Positions 22,859 to 30,732 are shown, counted from the first letter of the stretch. The stretch: 33,052 nt of DNA from Microbacterium sp. p3-SID336 (GCF_025143365.1 NZ_JALXPE010000046.1:1-33052); one strand, 5' to 3'. Numbers and translations: made by a program. Notes: a model not told the origin generated them from the letters alone.

Positions 22859-23149
22859 ATGGCAACCGTACGAACCCACCGCTACACCGTCGAGGCCGGC
22901 AACCTGGCCGCGATGCTCGAACGCCGCACGAGCCTGATCGACGGCATCCGGTCGGCCAATCCGGCGTTCGCCGAGGCGACCCTGATCACGCTGGAGGACG
23001 GGTCCTACCTCGACATCTGGCGCTGGAACTCCGCGGCGGAGATGCAGCGCGCCTTGCAGAACGCAGCGAGCAGCCCCCTGGCCAGAGAGACACTGCGCCT
23101 GACCACGGATCACACCGTCCTCGATGGTGAGCTGCTGGACGAACGCTGA
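22859..23149 (+). CDS. Small ferredoxin-fold (ABM-like) protein
   Basis: A 96-aa protein that looks like the antibiotic biosynthesis monooxygenase/dimeric alpha-beta barrel type: strand-helix-strand-strand order with TVEAGNLAAMLERRTSLIDGI and DGSYLDIWRWNSAAEMQRAL. The W-x-W followed by SAAEM is typical of the group. It probably binds or oxidises a small aromatic molecule or simply partners the CMD protein. ATG 22859 is 11 bases after the upstream stop with GAGAGG before it. Substrate unknown. Confidence 0.75.
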   Translation: MATVRTHRYTVEAGNLAAMLERRTSLIDGIRSANPAFAEATLITLEDGSYLDIWRWNSAAEMQRALQNAASSPLARETLRLTTDHTVLDGELLDER

Positions 23150-23160
23150 GTCGGCATCCA

Positions 23161-23195
23161 AGCGCCGGTGCCCCGGATCGTCGGGCACCGGCGCT
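23161..23195 (+). terminator. Strong intrinsic-type terminator
   Basis: AGCGCCGGTGCCC (23161-23173) pairs perfectly with GGGCACCGGCGCT (23183-23195); 13 bp, 9-base loop. It ends the CMD/ABM operon. Confidence 0.85.
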
Positions 23196-23211
23196 GTTGC
23201 GGGAGAATCGG

Positions 23212-23240
23212 AAAGTACTTGAATAGTCGTAAAGTACATG
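23212..23240. promoter_or_regulatory. Repeated AAAGTAC operator before the membrane protein gene
   Basis: AAAGTAC occurs at 23212-23218 and 23231-23237, 19 bases apart. AAGTACTT at 23213-23220 is itself a perfect palindrome. This AT-rich segment lies 56 bases before the membrane protein start and likely holds the promoter. It is a good candidate site for the HTH regulator encoded in the same operon. Confidence 0.5.
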
Positions 23241-23295
23241 TTTAGCTTGCAAGCACATTCGATTCCAAGGACACCGTTCCCGATCAGGAGGCATC

Positions 23296-23730
23296 ATGTC
23301 GACGTCAAGAGACGACACCGGCCCCTCGTCGTCGGCAGCAGCCGAGGCGCTCCGCTCAGCGGACGCGGCGGCGGGCCGCATCCGCTCGCGTCGCCGCTGG
23401 TATGTCGCCGGCGCACTCGTGATGGCGGCCACGCTGGCGACCTTCACCATCGCCCTGGCCGCGTGGCCGGACCGCCTCGCCGCCGTGATCGTCCCCGGCC
23501 TCCTCTCCGTCGCCGCGATCCTCGCTCTTCTCGGGTGGAGCGGGCGGACCATCCCGACGGCAGCGACGGCGATCACGAACCGCGTCATGCTCGTCAGCGC
23601 CGCCTTGATGGTCGTGACGCTGGTGCTGAACCGGCTGCTCCCCGCGGGGTTCTCCGGTTGGCTCATCCTCACGGGTCTGCTGCCGGCGCTGCCCTTCCTC
23701 TACCTCGCGTGGCGGGTGGCCCGCGCATGA
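23296..23730 (+). CDS. Hypothetical membrane protein
   Basis: A 144-aa protein with a polar, Ser/Ala/Arg-rich N-terminus of about 35 residues and four hydrophobic segments (WYVAGALVMAATLATFTIAL; AVIVPGLLSVAAILALLGW; VMLVSAALMVVTLVLN; WLILTGLLPALPFLYLAW). I recognise no family motif. AGGAGG precedes ATG 23296. The stop overlaps the start of a DNA-binding regulator by 4 bases (ATGA), and such membrane protein-regulator pairs recur in actinobacteria. The function is unknown, possibly a permease-like or signalling partner. Confidence 0.85.
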   Translation: MSTSRDDTGPSSSAAAEALRSADAAAGRIRSRRRWYVAGALVMAATLATFTIALAAWPDRLAAVIVPGLLSVAAILALLGWSGRTIPTAATAITNRVMLVSAALMVVTLVLNRLLPAGFSGWLILTGLLPALPFLYLAWRVARA

Positions 23731-24047
23731 CGCACCCGCGTCACCGCCTGGACGACCTGATCCACTCCCCCGTCCGCCTCTCGATCATGGCGGCCCTCGG
23801 CCAGGCGGACGCCGTCCATTTCGGCCTGCTGCGCGACACCGTGGAGGTGAGCGACTCCCTGCTCTCCAAGCACCTCGCCTCGCTCGAAGGCGCCGGGTAC
23901 ATCGCGGTGACGAAAGGATACGTGGGACGCCGCCCCCGCACCTGGTACTCCCTCACGGCGGAAGGCCGAGCGGCGTTCGACGCCTACATCGCCGCGCTAC
24001 GGGAGATCGTGGACGCCCCCGAGCCCCCGGCAGCGTCCGACATCTAG
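23727..24047 (+). CDS. Winged-helix transcriptional regulator
   Basis: A 106-aa single-domain regulator of the ArsR/MarR-like winged-helix group (HTH_34 type). It begins LDDLIHSPVRLSIMAALGQ, has the recognition helix in SDSLLSKHLASLEGAGYI and the wing in VGRRPRTWYSLTAEGRAAFDAY. It lies in one operon with the membrane protein (ATGA overlap) and probably controls that promoter, where AAAGTAC repeats are seen. No metal-binding cysteines are present, so it is not a classical ArsR metal sensor. Confidence 0.9.
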   Translation: MTHPRHRLDDLIHSPVRLSIMAALGQADAVHFGLLRDTVEVSDSLLSKHLASLEGAGYIAVTKGYVGRRPRTWYSLTAEGRAAFDAYIAALREIVDAPEPPAASDI

Positions 24048-24108
24048 TCAGAGCGGTCCGGAGGGCGTGTCCGCCGCGCGGCGGGCGGCTGCCTGGCAGG
24101 ATGAGGCC

Positions 24109-24969
24109 GTGATAGCGGATCTTCCCGGGGGCCTGGTGGCCCGCCATCCCGTGCCGGACGACCACCCGCGCGTGCTGGCCGTGCTCGACGAGTGGTGGGC
24201 GGACCTCAAGGGTGACGACGGAGCGCGGGAGCGCGCGCTGCTGCTGCCGAGGCTCTACTTCCAGCACTTCACGACCACGAGCTTCGTGGTCGAGGACGAG
24301 GGCGGACGACTCGCGGCCTTCCTCATCGGATTCCTGTCGCAGACCGAGCCGGACACGGCGTACATCCATTTCGTCGGCGTCGATCCTCGCAGGCAGGGAC
24401 AGGGCGTGGGGCGAGCGCTGTACCGCGCCTTCCTCGATGTCGCTGCTGCGAACGGCCGAACCGTCGTGCAAAGCGTGACCAGCCCCGAGAACGCCGGCTC
24501 GCAGGCGTTCCACCGCCGCCTCGGGTTCTCGGCGAGCGAGGTCATCCCCGACTACGACGGCCCGGGGCTCGCCCGGGTGGCGTTTCGCACGACGACGACT
24601 GCCGCCCCCGCGCGAGGCGCACGGGGGTTGCGCGTGCTCGACGGTGCACTGGTCCTGGAGAGGGTCGATGGCGTCGAGGCGCCCGCGGGTGACTGGGTCG
24701 CGCTCGTGCGCGCGCCGGACGGTCTCACCGCCATCCGCCCGGCACCGGGTACAGGGGCGCAGGAGCGGTGGATAGCCTTGTACGAGGCGGAGCCGGATCA
24801 CGGCCTGGACGAGCCGGGGCTGCTCGTCGCGGTGCTGACGCCCCTCGCGCGGTCAGGCGTGCCCGTGTTCGTCGCCTCGACCTACGACGCCGACCTGGTC
24901 CTCGTCCCCGAAGAGCGCGCGCAGACCGCTCTCGCGGCCCTGCGGGCGTCCGGCTTCGCGATCTCCTGA
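24109..24969 (+). CDS. GNAT acetyltransferase fused to an ACT domain
   Basis: A 286-aa two-domain protein. Residues about 1-160 form a GNAT acetyltransferase: HFVGVDPRRQGQGVGRALY is the acetyl-CoA loop and SPENAGSQAFHRRLGF the family end. Residues about 170-286 form an ACT domain of the CASTOR/aspartokinase-like type: DGALVLERVDGVEAPAGDW at the start and LARSGVPVFVASTYDADLVLV near the end. ACT domains bind amino acids, so the acetyltransferase may be regulated by, or act on, an amino acid. I start at GTG 24109, as family members begin at this point; TG-rich codons upstream lack a Shine-Dalgarno. These domains are usually separate, so the fusion is notable. Confidence 0.85.
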   Translation: MIADLPGGLVARHPVPDDHPRVLAVLDEWWADLKGDDGARERALLLPRLYFQHFTTTSFVVEDEGGRLAAFLIGFLSQTEPDTAYIHFVGVDPRRQGQGVGRALYRAFLDVAAANGRTVVQSVTSPENAGSQAFHRRLGFSASEVIPDYDGPGLARVAFRTTTTAAPARGARGLRVLDGALVLERVDGVEAPAGDWVALVRAPDGLTAIRPAPGTGAQERWIALYEAEPDHGLDEPGLLVAVLTPLARSGVPVFVASTYDADLVLVPEERAQTALAALRASGFAIS

Positions 24970-24972
24970 CGA

Positions 24973-24994
24973 GCCGATCGCGCCGTCGATCGGC
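24973..24994. terminator. Terminator hairpin between convergent genes
   Basis: GCCGATCG (24973-24980) pairs with CGATCGGC (24987-24994); 8 bp perfect, 6-base loop, just after the GNAT-ACT stop and before the broken ArsR gene end. Confidence 0.6.
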
Positions 24995-25003
24995 AGCGGA
25001 TGA

Positions 25004-25669
25004 TCAGAGCCGGAGCTGATCCAGGCGCCCTGCACCGACGGGCGTGATCCGCAGCGACCGATCCTCCGAGCGGCGCGCCACCCACCCTGCGTCCAGCATC
25101 CCCTGGAGCAGCGCCGCCCCCAGGCGACCCGCGACATGCGGTCGCCGAGCCGTCCAGTCGAGGCAGCCTCGCACGAGCGGGCGCGTCGACTCCGCCACTG
25201 CGAGCGGCAGACCGAGCGCCGACCCGACCTCGTCGACGGCGACGCGCGCAGAACCCAGGTCTTCATCGAGCAGGCCCTGCTCGACCAGGTGGTCGGCGAC
25301 GGCGATGCCGAGGTCCCCCGCCAGATGGTCGTAGCAGGAACGGGCGCGACGCATCGCCGCGCGGCGATCACTGGTCGCCCATGACGTCACCGGTGGCTCG
25401 CCGGTCAGACGCAGCACGGACTCGACGGCCTCTGCCACCGCGGGGTCGGCGATGCGGACGAGTCACGTGCGCCCTCGCTGCTCGACGACGAGCAGTCCGG
25501 CTTCGAGCAGCCTGGTCACGTGCGCGGTCGCCGTCGACGGGGCGATGCCGATGCGCGCGGCAAGGGCTCCGACCGGGAGCGGCACACCGCCGAGCAGCTC
25601 CTGCAGGATCTGCAGTCGGCGGGGCTCTGCGAACGCGTGCGCGAGCTGCTCGAGCGACGGGTTCGTCAT
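25004..25669 (-). pseudogene. ArsR family regulator with in-frame stop
   Basis: From ATG 25669 the frame encodes an ArsR winged helix (MTNPSLEQLAHAFAEPRR; PSTATAHVTRLLEAGLLVVE) and then hits TGA at 25463-25465 after 68 codons. Without that stop the same frame runs on to 25004, giving 221 residues; the C-terminal part (VAEAVESVLRLTGEPP; SCYDHLAGDLGIAVADHLVE; MLDAGWV) is typical of the longer ArsR-type regulators. The context is CGC ACG TGA CTC, where an Arg codon CGA or CGG would restore the protein. It overlaps the upstream ACT gene by 4 bases (ATGA). A 68-residue HTH-only protein may still be made. Confidence 0.85.
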
Positions 25670-26022
25670 GCGAGCACCGCCCGCGCACGCTCGACGTCGT
25701 CGACGACGAACACTTTGCGGTTGTCGTGATCACTGTACTGCGCCTCGACTCGGATGTCGGCGGCGTGCAGCGCCGACATCATGCGCCCCATCTCTCCCGG
25801 CACGTCCGCACGCAGCGGGACCACGAGCGCGGGCGCCGCGGTCGCACGGATGCCCGCGGCCTCCAGGGCAGCGACCGCGGCGGCGCCGTCGGCGACGAGA
25901 TAGTGAGCCTGTCCGGCCCACACTCCCCCGCCTTCGAGACCAACGCCGGCCGCCCCGAGCACCGCGCCGATCCGGCTGACGTCGCCGGCGACATCCTCGA
26001 CGGGGATGGCGAGGTCGTTCAC
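25666..26022 (-). CDS. ACT domain-containing protein
   Basis: A 118-aa protein with two ACT-like halves. The first starts NDLAIPVEDVAGDVSRIGAVLGAAGVGLEGG; the second contains VPGEMGRMMSALHAADIRVEAQYS and ends KVFVVDDVERARAVLA. Such tandem ACT proteins bind amino acids and act as small regulators. The start is GTG 26022 because it overlaps the upstream OsmC stop (GTGA) and no ATG is available; GAGGTG precedes it. It lies between OsmC and the ArsR gene with overlaps on both sides, so the three form one tight operon. Confidence 0.85.
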   Translation of the reverse strand: MNDLAIPVEDVAGDVSRIGAVLGAAGVGLEGGGVWAGQAHYLVADGAAAVAALEAAGIRATAAPALVVPLRADVPGEMGRMMSALHAADIRVEAQYSDHDNRKVFVVDDVERARAVLA

Positions 26023-26471
26023 GACAGCACCTCCACGGTCGGTGCGATGATCGCTTCTGCAGTGAGGGAGTTGGCGATGTAGCATCCGGCGTGCGCCTCG
26101 TGCAGGAGTTCGACCACGTGTGCCACGTCCCCACCTCGCACCGCGATCCGCGGAGTCAGTTCGACGCGCGTGATGCGCGCGGGCTGCTCGCCCATCGGCA
26201 TGAACGCCGTGGCTTCGTCGTCGTAGCGCGCCACGTCGATGCCCGCGCGCGCCGCTACAGCGAGGAAGGAGAGCAGCAGACAGGAACTCGCCGCGGCGAG
26301 CAGCAGCTGCTCGGGGTTGGGTAGGGAGGCGTCGCCGCGGAAAGCCGCGTCTGCGCTGAGGGTGAGGATCTCCTCGGAGACCTGCACGTCGTGCTCTCGC
26401 CCGTACGCGCGGTACCCCGCGCCCGTGCTGCCCTCCCACGAGAGAGCGGTGCGGTACTGGTGAACGGTCAT
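26019..26471 (-). CDS. OsmC family peroxiredoxin-like protein
   Basis: A 150-aa OsmC/Ohr-type protein that uses two cysteines to reduce organic hydroperoxides. C64 (AAASSCLLLSFL) and C130 (AHAGCYIANS) are in the right places. Family features LPNPEQLLLAAASSC and VRGGDVAHVVELLHEAH are present. ATG 26471. It is first in an operon with an ACT protein and an ArsR-type regulator (now interrupted), suggesting that oxidative stress or a metabolite controls it. Confidence 0.93.
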   Translation of the reverse strand: MTVHQYRTALSWEGSTGAGYRAYGREHDVQVSEEILTLSADAAFRGDASLPNPEQLLLAAASSCLLLSFLAVAARAGIDVARYDDEATAFMPMGEQPARITRVELTPRIAVRGGDVAHVVELLHEAHAGCYIANSLTAEAIIAPTVEVLS

Positions 26472-26576
26472 AGGGCCAGGCTAGAGGCCGGACGTTTCGA
26501 TGGCGGACGAAATGTTCGACCCGGGGCGGCGGCGCGCACGGTCCGCGGTCGAGCCCGGAGCCTCCGCGCGTGGAGG

Positions 26577-27227
26577 TCAGCGGATTCCGCGCAGCACCGC
26601 CTCGACGGCGAAGCCGAGTTCCGCGGACGCATCGGAGGTGTCCTGCTCCGCCGCCGCGGCGAGCAGGGGGAACCGGTCGGCGATCGCCTCGCCGAGCCAC
26701 GTGGGCGGCACTCCGTGCGCCGTCGATGCACGGAGCGACGCGTTGCTCCGGACGAGGCTGTCCAGCAGGAGTGCGAGGCGGAGGGGGTCGGCGTCGACGT
26801 CGTTCCGGATCGCCTGCACCAGCGCCTCGATCCACGCGTAGGCGCGTGGCTGCGTGGGCATGCGCGTGGGACGGACGTCGGCGAGCCACGGATGCGCGGC
26901 GTACGCGCCGGCGAGGGCGTCCACCCACGATCGACAGCGGTCGCGCCAGTCGGGTGCGGAGATCGCGGGCGGGTCGCCGATGGCCGCATCCACCATGAGC
27001 TCGATCAGCGTGGCCTTCGATTCGACGTAGCGGTAAAGGGCCGTGGTGACCACGCCGAGCCGGGCGGCGACTCGTGCGAGCGAGACCGCTTCGAGGCCGT
27101 TCTCGTCGGCGAGGGCGACAGCCGCGTCGGCGACGTCGCGGAGTGTCCACCGCGCCTTAGGGCCGCGGGACGGCGCGTCGGCGAGCTCCCAGAGTTGGCG
27201 GAGTGCGCGATCCTCTTGACTGTGCAC
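26577..27227 (-). CDS. TetR family transcriptional regulator
   Basis: A 217-aa TetR-type repressor. The HTH is LRDVADAAVALADENGLEAVSLARVAARLGVV with the TALYRYVESKATLIELM recognition part, and a TetR_C-like ligand domain follows. I favour GTG 27227: minus-strand TAAAGT (plus 27235-27240) would start transcription near 27228, giving a leaderless message, and the operator stays outside the gene. The longer start ATG 27263 would lie inside the 17-bp palindrome; GTG 27236 is another option. It is divergent from an SDR gene that it probably represses together with itself. Confidence 0.88.
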   Translation of the reverse strand: MHSQEDRALRQLWELADAPSRGPKARWTLRDVADAAVALADENGLEAVSLARVAARLGVVTTALYRYVESKATLIELMVDAAIGDPPAISAPDWRDRCRSWVDALAGAYAAHPWLADVRPTRMPTQPRAYAWIEALVQAIRNDVDADPLRLALLLDSLVRSNASLRASTAHGVPPTWLGEAIADRFPLLAAAAEQDTSDASAELGFAVEAVLRGIR

Positions 27228-27236
27228 GTGATTCAC
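27228..27236. promoter_or_regulatory. Second operator-like palindrome
   Basis: GTGATTCAC is a perfect palindrome around its central T and shares GTGA/TCAC ends with the larger palindrome 16 bases away. It overlaps the predicted tetR transcription start. Confidence 0.4.
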
Positions 27237-27251
27237 TTTAGCGTAGCCATG

Positions 27252-27268
27252 TGTGAATGACATTCACA
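27252..27268. promoter_or_regulatory. Perfect 17-bp palindrome, TetR operator
   Basis: TGTGAATGACATTCACA has two perfect 8-base arms around a central A. It sits between the divergent tetR and SDR genes, 14 bases before the SDR start. Its length and position are typical of a TetR-family operator. Confidence 0.8.
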
Positions 27269-27281
27269 GTCAGGAGAACTC

Positions 27282-28121
27282 ATGACCACCGTCCTCATCA
27301 CCGGGGCGTCATCCGGGATCGGCGCCCGCGCCGCGTCGCTGTTCGCCGAGGCGGGCGCGACCGTCTTCGGGGCCGCGCGCCACACCTCCGCGATCGCGGC
27401 GCTGGATTCCGTGACGCCGGTACCGCTCGACCTCACCGACGAGACGTCCATCAGCGACGCCGTCGCGTCCGTGGAGGCGCAGGCGGGAACGATCGATGTG
27501 CTGGTCAACTGCGCCGGCTACGGTGAGTTCGGCAGCGTCGAGGAAACGACGCTGACAGAGGCGCGGCAGCAGCTGGAGGTGAACGTCCTGGGCGCCGTCG
27601 GACTCATCCAGGCCGTGCTGCCGCAGATGCGCGAAGCGCGCACAGGGCGCATCGTCAACGTGTCGTCCCTGGCCGGCGAGTTCGCGGCCCCGCTGGGCGG
27701 CTGGTATCACGCGTCGAAGTTCGCGCTGGAGGCGATCTCCGACTCGTTGCGCGGTGAGGTCGGACAGTTCGGCATCGACGTGGTGCTCGTCCAGCCCACG
27801 TACGTGGCTACCGACTGGCATGTGACCGCGATGAGTCATCTGGAGGCCTCCTCGGCCGCGGGACCGTATGCGGCCATGACCGCGGCCATGCGAAGGTACT
27901 TCTCCAGCCCGGCGCTGGCGCGACAGATGGCGTCGGTGGACACCGTCGCCGCTCGGATCGTCTCAGCGGCACTGACGCCGAAACCCAAGACGCGATATCG
28001 TGTCGGCCCCGGCGCGAACGTGGCCGTCGCGCTGGCCACCCTCTTGCCCGATCGCACTTTCGATGCGCTGACCCGCAAGCAGTTCGGGTATTCCGCTGCA
28101 GCGCCGTCGCGGGTCGCATGA
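27282..28121 (+). CDS. Short-chain dehydrogenase/reductase
   Basis: A 279-aa classical SDR. The dinucleotide-binding loop TGASSGIG is at residues 7-14, NCAG at 76-79, Ser128/Ser129 in NVSS, and the catalytic Y142-x-x-x-K146 in YHASK. DLT at 50-52 places an Asp after strand 3. It oxidises or reduces an unknown carbonyl or alcohol with NAD(P). AGGAGA precedes ATG 27282. It is divergent from a TetR regulator with a perfect palindrome in the spacer, so it is likely induced by the TetR ligand. Confidence 0.93.
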   Translation: MTTVLITGASSGIGARAASLFAEAGATVFGAARHTSAIAALDSVTPVPLDLTDETSISDAVASVEAQAGTIDVLVNCAGYGEFGSVEETTLTEARQQLEVNVLGAVGLIQAVLPQMREARTGRIVNVSSLAGEFAAPLGGWYHASKFALEAISDSLRGEVGQFGIDVVLVQPTYVATDWHVTAMSHLEASSAAGPYAAMTAAMRRYFSSPALARQMASVDTVAARIVSAALTPKPKTRYRVGPGANVAVALATLLPDRTFDALTRKQFGYSAAAPSRVA

Positions 28122-28251
28122 CCACTCGGACCTCTGGCAGCACGAGAACGGCCGGTGCGCCCGGACCCTGCGCTGACCGTTCCTACCCCGATTCCGACGC
28201 ATGTCGTGGTGTCGACTCGCGTCGTCCCGGTCCGGGTGTGAGGGTGAGGAC

Positions 28252-29259
28252 ATGACTGACGAGACCGGCCGCGCGGTGATCGCGGACCTGTGCCGCATCC
28301 CCAACCCCGAAGCGATCGATCGCACGGCATTCGTCGAGCTGGGCGGCGTCGAGCAATTCGTCTCCCTTCGCGGGCGGGATGCGACGGGCCCGGTCCTCAT
28401 CGTCTGCCACGGGGGTCCCGCGCTCCCCTCCCTGCCGTCGTCATGGATCTGGCAGCGAGGCGTCGAGGACTTCTTCACCGTGGTCAACTACGACCAGCGC
28501 GCAAGCGGAAAGTCGGCGCGGACGGCACCCGACGGCCTGGACCTCACGATCGACCGCTACGTCGAGGACCTGATCGAGCTGATCGAGTGGCTGCAGACAG
28601 AGCTCGGCGTGACCAAGGTCGGCGTCCTCGGCCACAGTTGGGGGACGATCATCGGGGTGACGCTGGCGCACCGCCGCCCCGATCTGCTCTGGGCGTACGC
28701 GGCGGCGAGTCAGGTGATCTGCGGCCCCGAGAACGAGGTGGAGAGCTTCCAGTACGCGCTGCGCAGCGCCACCGCCGAGGGGAACGAGGAGGCCCTCGCG
28801 CAGTTGCGTGACCTCGGCGAGTACCCGGGCCCTGACCCGCTCACCACCGACCGGATCGTCACCTGCCGGCGGTGGGCACAGTACTACGGCGGGCTGTCCG
28901 CGTACCGGTCCGACTTCGGATACTTCACCGAGTCGCAGGAGCTCTCCCCCTATTACACGGACGATGAGCTGGAGCTGATCGCCGTCGGGCAGCAGGCGAC
29001 GATGCCTCAGGTAGTCCCGCAGCTGCTGGGCTTCGACGGGCGTGGCCTCACGTCGTTCGAGGTGCCGATCGTCCAGTTCCTCGGGCGCCACGACTACACG
29101 ACGCCTTCCGCCCCGGTCGCGCGATGGTTCGAGACGGTGACCGCTCCGTCGAAAGACGTCGTGTGGTTCGAGAACTCAGCCCACTTGTGCATGTTCGAGG
29201 AGCCCGGCAAGTTCGTCGTCAGCCTGGCGAACCTGATGCTGCCGCACGCCACGAGGTGA
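28252..29259 (+). CDS. Alpha/beta hydrolase, proline iminopeptidase-like
   Basis: A 335-aa alpha/beta hydrolase. The oxyanion segment HGGP is at residues 53-56 and NYDQRASGKS at 79-88 is the signature of the proline iminopeptidase/epoxide hydrolase-like group. The nucleophile S129 lies in GHSWG; likely acid D281 (FLGRHDYTTP) and base H311 (NSAHLCMFEEP) complete the triad. It is probably cytoplasmic, as no signal peptide is seen. The substrate may be an N-terminal-proline peptide or an ester. ATG 28252 has GTGAGGA upstream; the open frame before it is not coding. A hairpin starts at its stop codon. Confidence 0.92.
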   Translation: MTDETGRAVIADLCRIPNPEAIDRTAFVELGGVEQFVSLRGRDATGPVLIVCHGGPALPSLPSSWIWQRGVEDFFTVVNYDQRASGKSARTAPDGLDLTIDRYVEDLIELIEWLQTELGVTKVGVLGHSWGTIIGVTLAHRRPDLLWAYAAASQVICGPENEVESFQYALRSATAEGNEEALAQLRDLGEYPGPDPLTTDRIVTCRRWAQYYGGLSAYRSDFGYFTESQELSPYYTDDELELIAVGQQATMPQVVPQLLGFDGRGLTSFEVPIVQFLGRHDYTTPSAPVARWFETVTAPSKDVVWFENSAHLCMFEEPGKFVVSLANLMLPHATR

Positions 29260-29280
29260 CGCCAGCACCCGGTGGCGTCA
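29257..29280. terminator. Hairpin starting at the hydrolase stop codon
   Basis: TGACGCCA (29257-29264, including the TGA stop) pairs with TGGCGTCA (29273-29280); 8 bp, 8-base loop. It lies between convergent genes. Confidence 0.6.
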
Positions 29281-29363
29281 CGCGCCAGGAGGTGCGGCCC
29301 GAACGGTCTTCGTGGCCGGCCAGCGCGAAGCCGACCGTCGAGAGGTCGTCCTTTGGTGAACCC

Positions 29364-29723
29364 TCACATCGCCCGTGGTCCTCGCAGGCCGATGCAGTTG
29401 CCCCAGGGGTCACGGACCTGACACATCCACAGGTCGTCCTCGATCTTCATCGGACCGCGATACAGGACGGCGCCGACCGACACAAGATGCGCGAGCGAAA
29501 CGGAGAACTCGGGCACCCGCCAATAGACGACCGAACCGGCAGCTCCGTTGGAGACCTGTTCATCAGCTGGGACGATCTCTATGCGCGTGGACCCGACCGC
29601 GAGGTACTCGAAGCCCATGTCCGGGACCGTCGACATGACCGCGCCAGGAAAAGCCTGCAGATACCAGGCGCGCCCGGCGGCAACATCGGGGACAGGGATG
29701 AGCACAGCAGCGATGTCTGTCAT
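29364..29723 (-). CDS. VOC family protein
   Basis: A 119-aa single-domain VOC protein (glyoxalase-like). AAVLIPVPDVAAGRAWYLQAF is the first strand-helix unit and CQVRDPWGNCIGLRG the classical second-module ending with D-P-x-G-N. IEIVPADEQV lies in the middle. Function unknown; such proteins sequester or isomerise small molecules. AAGGTGAC precedes ATG 29723. It is not closely similar to the VOC protein at 20720-21133. Confidence 0.88.
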   Translation of the reverse strand: MTDIAAVLIPVPDVAAGRAWYLQAFPGAVMSTVPDMGFEYLAVGSTRIEIVPADEQVSNGAAGSVVYWRVPEFSVSLAHLVSVGAVLYRGPMKIEDDLWMCQVRDPWGNCIGLRGPRAM

Positions 29724-29886
29724 TCGTCACCTTCCTCAGACCCCGGGCGGGAGTGATCCTAACGGACGATTGCCCGGCTCGGTTGGGACTGCGACCACCG
29801 TCGCCGAGGACGATCCTGAAATCGTAGGCGGCGGCGTCGCCTTCTCATCACGACCCGGCAATGTTGGCTGCCCGTAAGCTGAAGCG

Positions 29887-30477
29887 ATGAAGCTAGTTCT
29901 TGAAACAGAGGACGTTTCTCACTATCTGGGGAGCGATGCGCTCGTTCAGAGCGACGCTCCGGGAGTAGTCGCTCTTGCCCGCAGTTTGCGCGATTCTCAC
30001 TCCGCAGACTTTGCTTTCGCCCAGGCATCGTTCGAGTGGGTGCGAGACCACATCGCTCATTCCTACGATGCACAAGACCGCCGCGTAACGCTGGCCGCGT
30101 CCGACGTTCTCCGCGAGACAGTTGGTCTCTGTTACGCGAAGTCGGTACTGCTCGCCGCGATACTCCGCGCCCAGGCGATCCCGACCGGCCTCTGCTATCA
30201 GAGACTGGGAAACTCCGCGGAGGGGTTCGTCGTTCATGGTCTTGTCGCGATCTGGCTTGATGGCGCATGGCACCGCCAGGATCCGAGGGGGAACAAGCCC
30301 GGCATCGACGCTCAGTTCTCTCTCGGTGAAGAGCGCTTGGCGTACCAAATCGACGTGGCGCGAGGCGAGGCGGACTACCGGCGTCTGTACAGCAGCGTCC
30401 CGTCAGAGATCGTTGCCGTGCTGAGCCCGGCTACGAACATCCTCGACTGCGAGCTACCGGGAGAACTCGCGGAGTGA
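29887..30477 (+). CDS. Transglutaminase-like family protein
   Basis: A 196-aa transglutaminase-like (papain-fold) protein. The catalytic triad is visible: C82 in TVGLCYAKSVLLAAILRAQ, H117 in VVHGLVAIWL and D132 in HRQDPRGNKPG. Members are proteases, amidases or cross-linking enzymes; the small soluble form with the R-A-x-x-I-P-T-G-L-C segment is common in bacteria and poorly characterised. No signal peptide. ATG 29887. Its codons use more A and T than neighbours, especially at the 5' end, which hints at acquisition by transfer. Confidence 0.88.
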   Translation: MKLVLETEDVSHYLGSDALVQSDAPGVVALARSLRDSHSADFAFAQASFEWVRDHIAHSYDAQDRRVTLAASDVLRETVGLCYAKSVLLAAILRAQAIPTGLCYQRLGNSAEGFVVHGLVAIWLDGAWHRQDPRGNKPGIDAQFSLGEERLAYQIDVARGEADYRRLYSSVPSEIVAVLSPATNILDCELPGELAE

Positions 30478-30693
30478 CTCATGCATCGCGGTGGAAGCCG
30501 CATCGTGGACGAATCAAGACCCGGGCTTGCCGACCGGACTCTGAGGCGTGACTCAGAACGCGCCGGCGAGCAAGGGGTGTCGTGATGGAAGGATCCGGCG
30601 CCGTCGCTGAGGAGGTTGCCGCCGTCCATGCAGATGTCGGGCTTGCTGGGACGTCTCCAGAGATACCGACGTGCATGACCTATCGCCCGAGAA

Positions 30694-30732
30694 TTACATA
30701 AGAAGTAAATATAAATACGTTATGCTGTTCGC
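30694..30732 (+). promoter_or_regulatory. AT-rich promoter and operator region of the MarR-MFS operon
   Basis: A 39-base island far richer in A and T than anything near it. TATGCT at 30721-30726 is a likely -10 that would start transcription at about 30733, the A of the marR ATG; no Shine-Dalgarno is present. CATAA (30697-30701) and TTATG (30720-30724) form an inverted repeat around a GTAAATATAAATAC core, a plausible MarR operator. No good -35 is seen. Confidence 0.55.

Noticed and set aside
29124..29756. Plus-strand frame across the hydrolase end and the second VOC gene
   Set aside because: Antisense to the VOC gene and starts inside the hydrolase gene; the VOC protein has a clear family ending and Shine-Dalgarno.
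30478..30732. Possible gene remnant on the minus strand between the transglutaminase-like and MarR genes
   Set aside because: The translation shows no family and no start signal; only a short TCTGAG/CTCAGA hairpin (30540-30557) is supportable.
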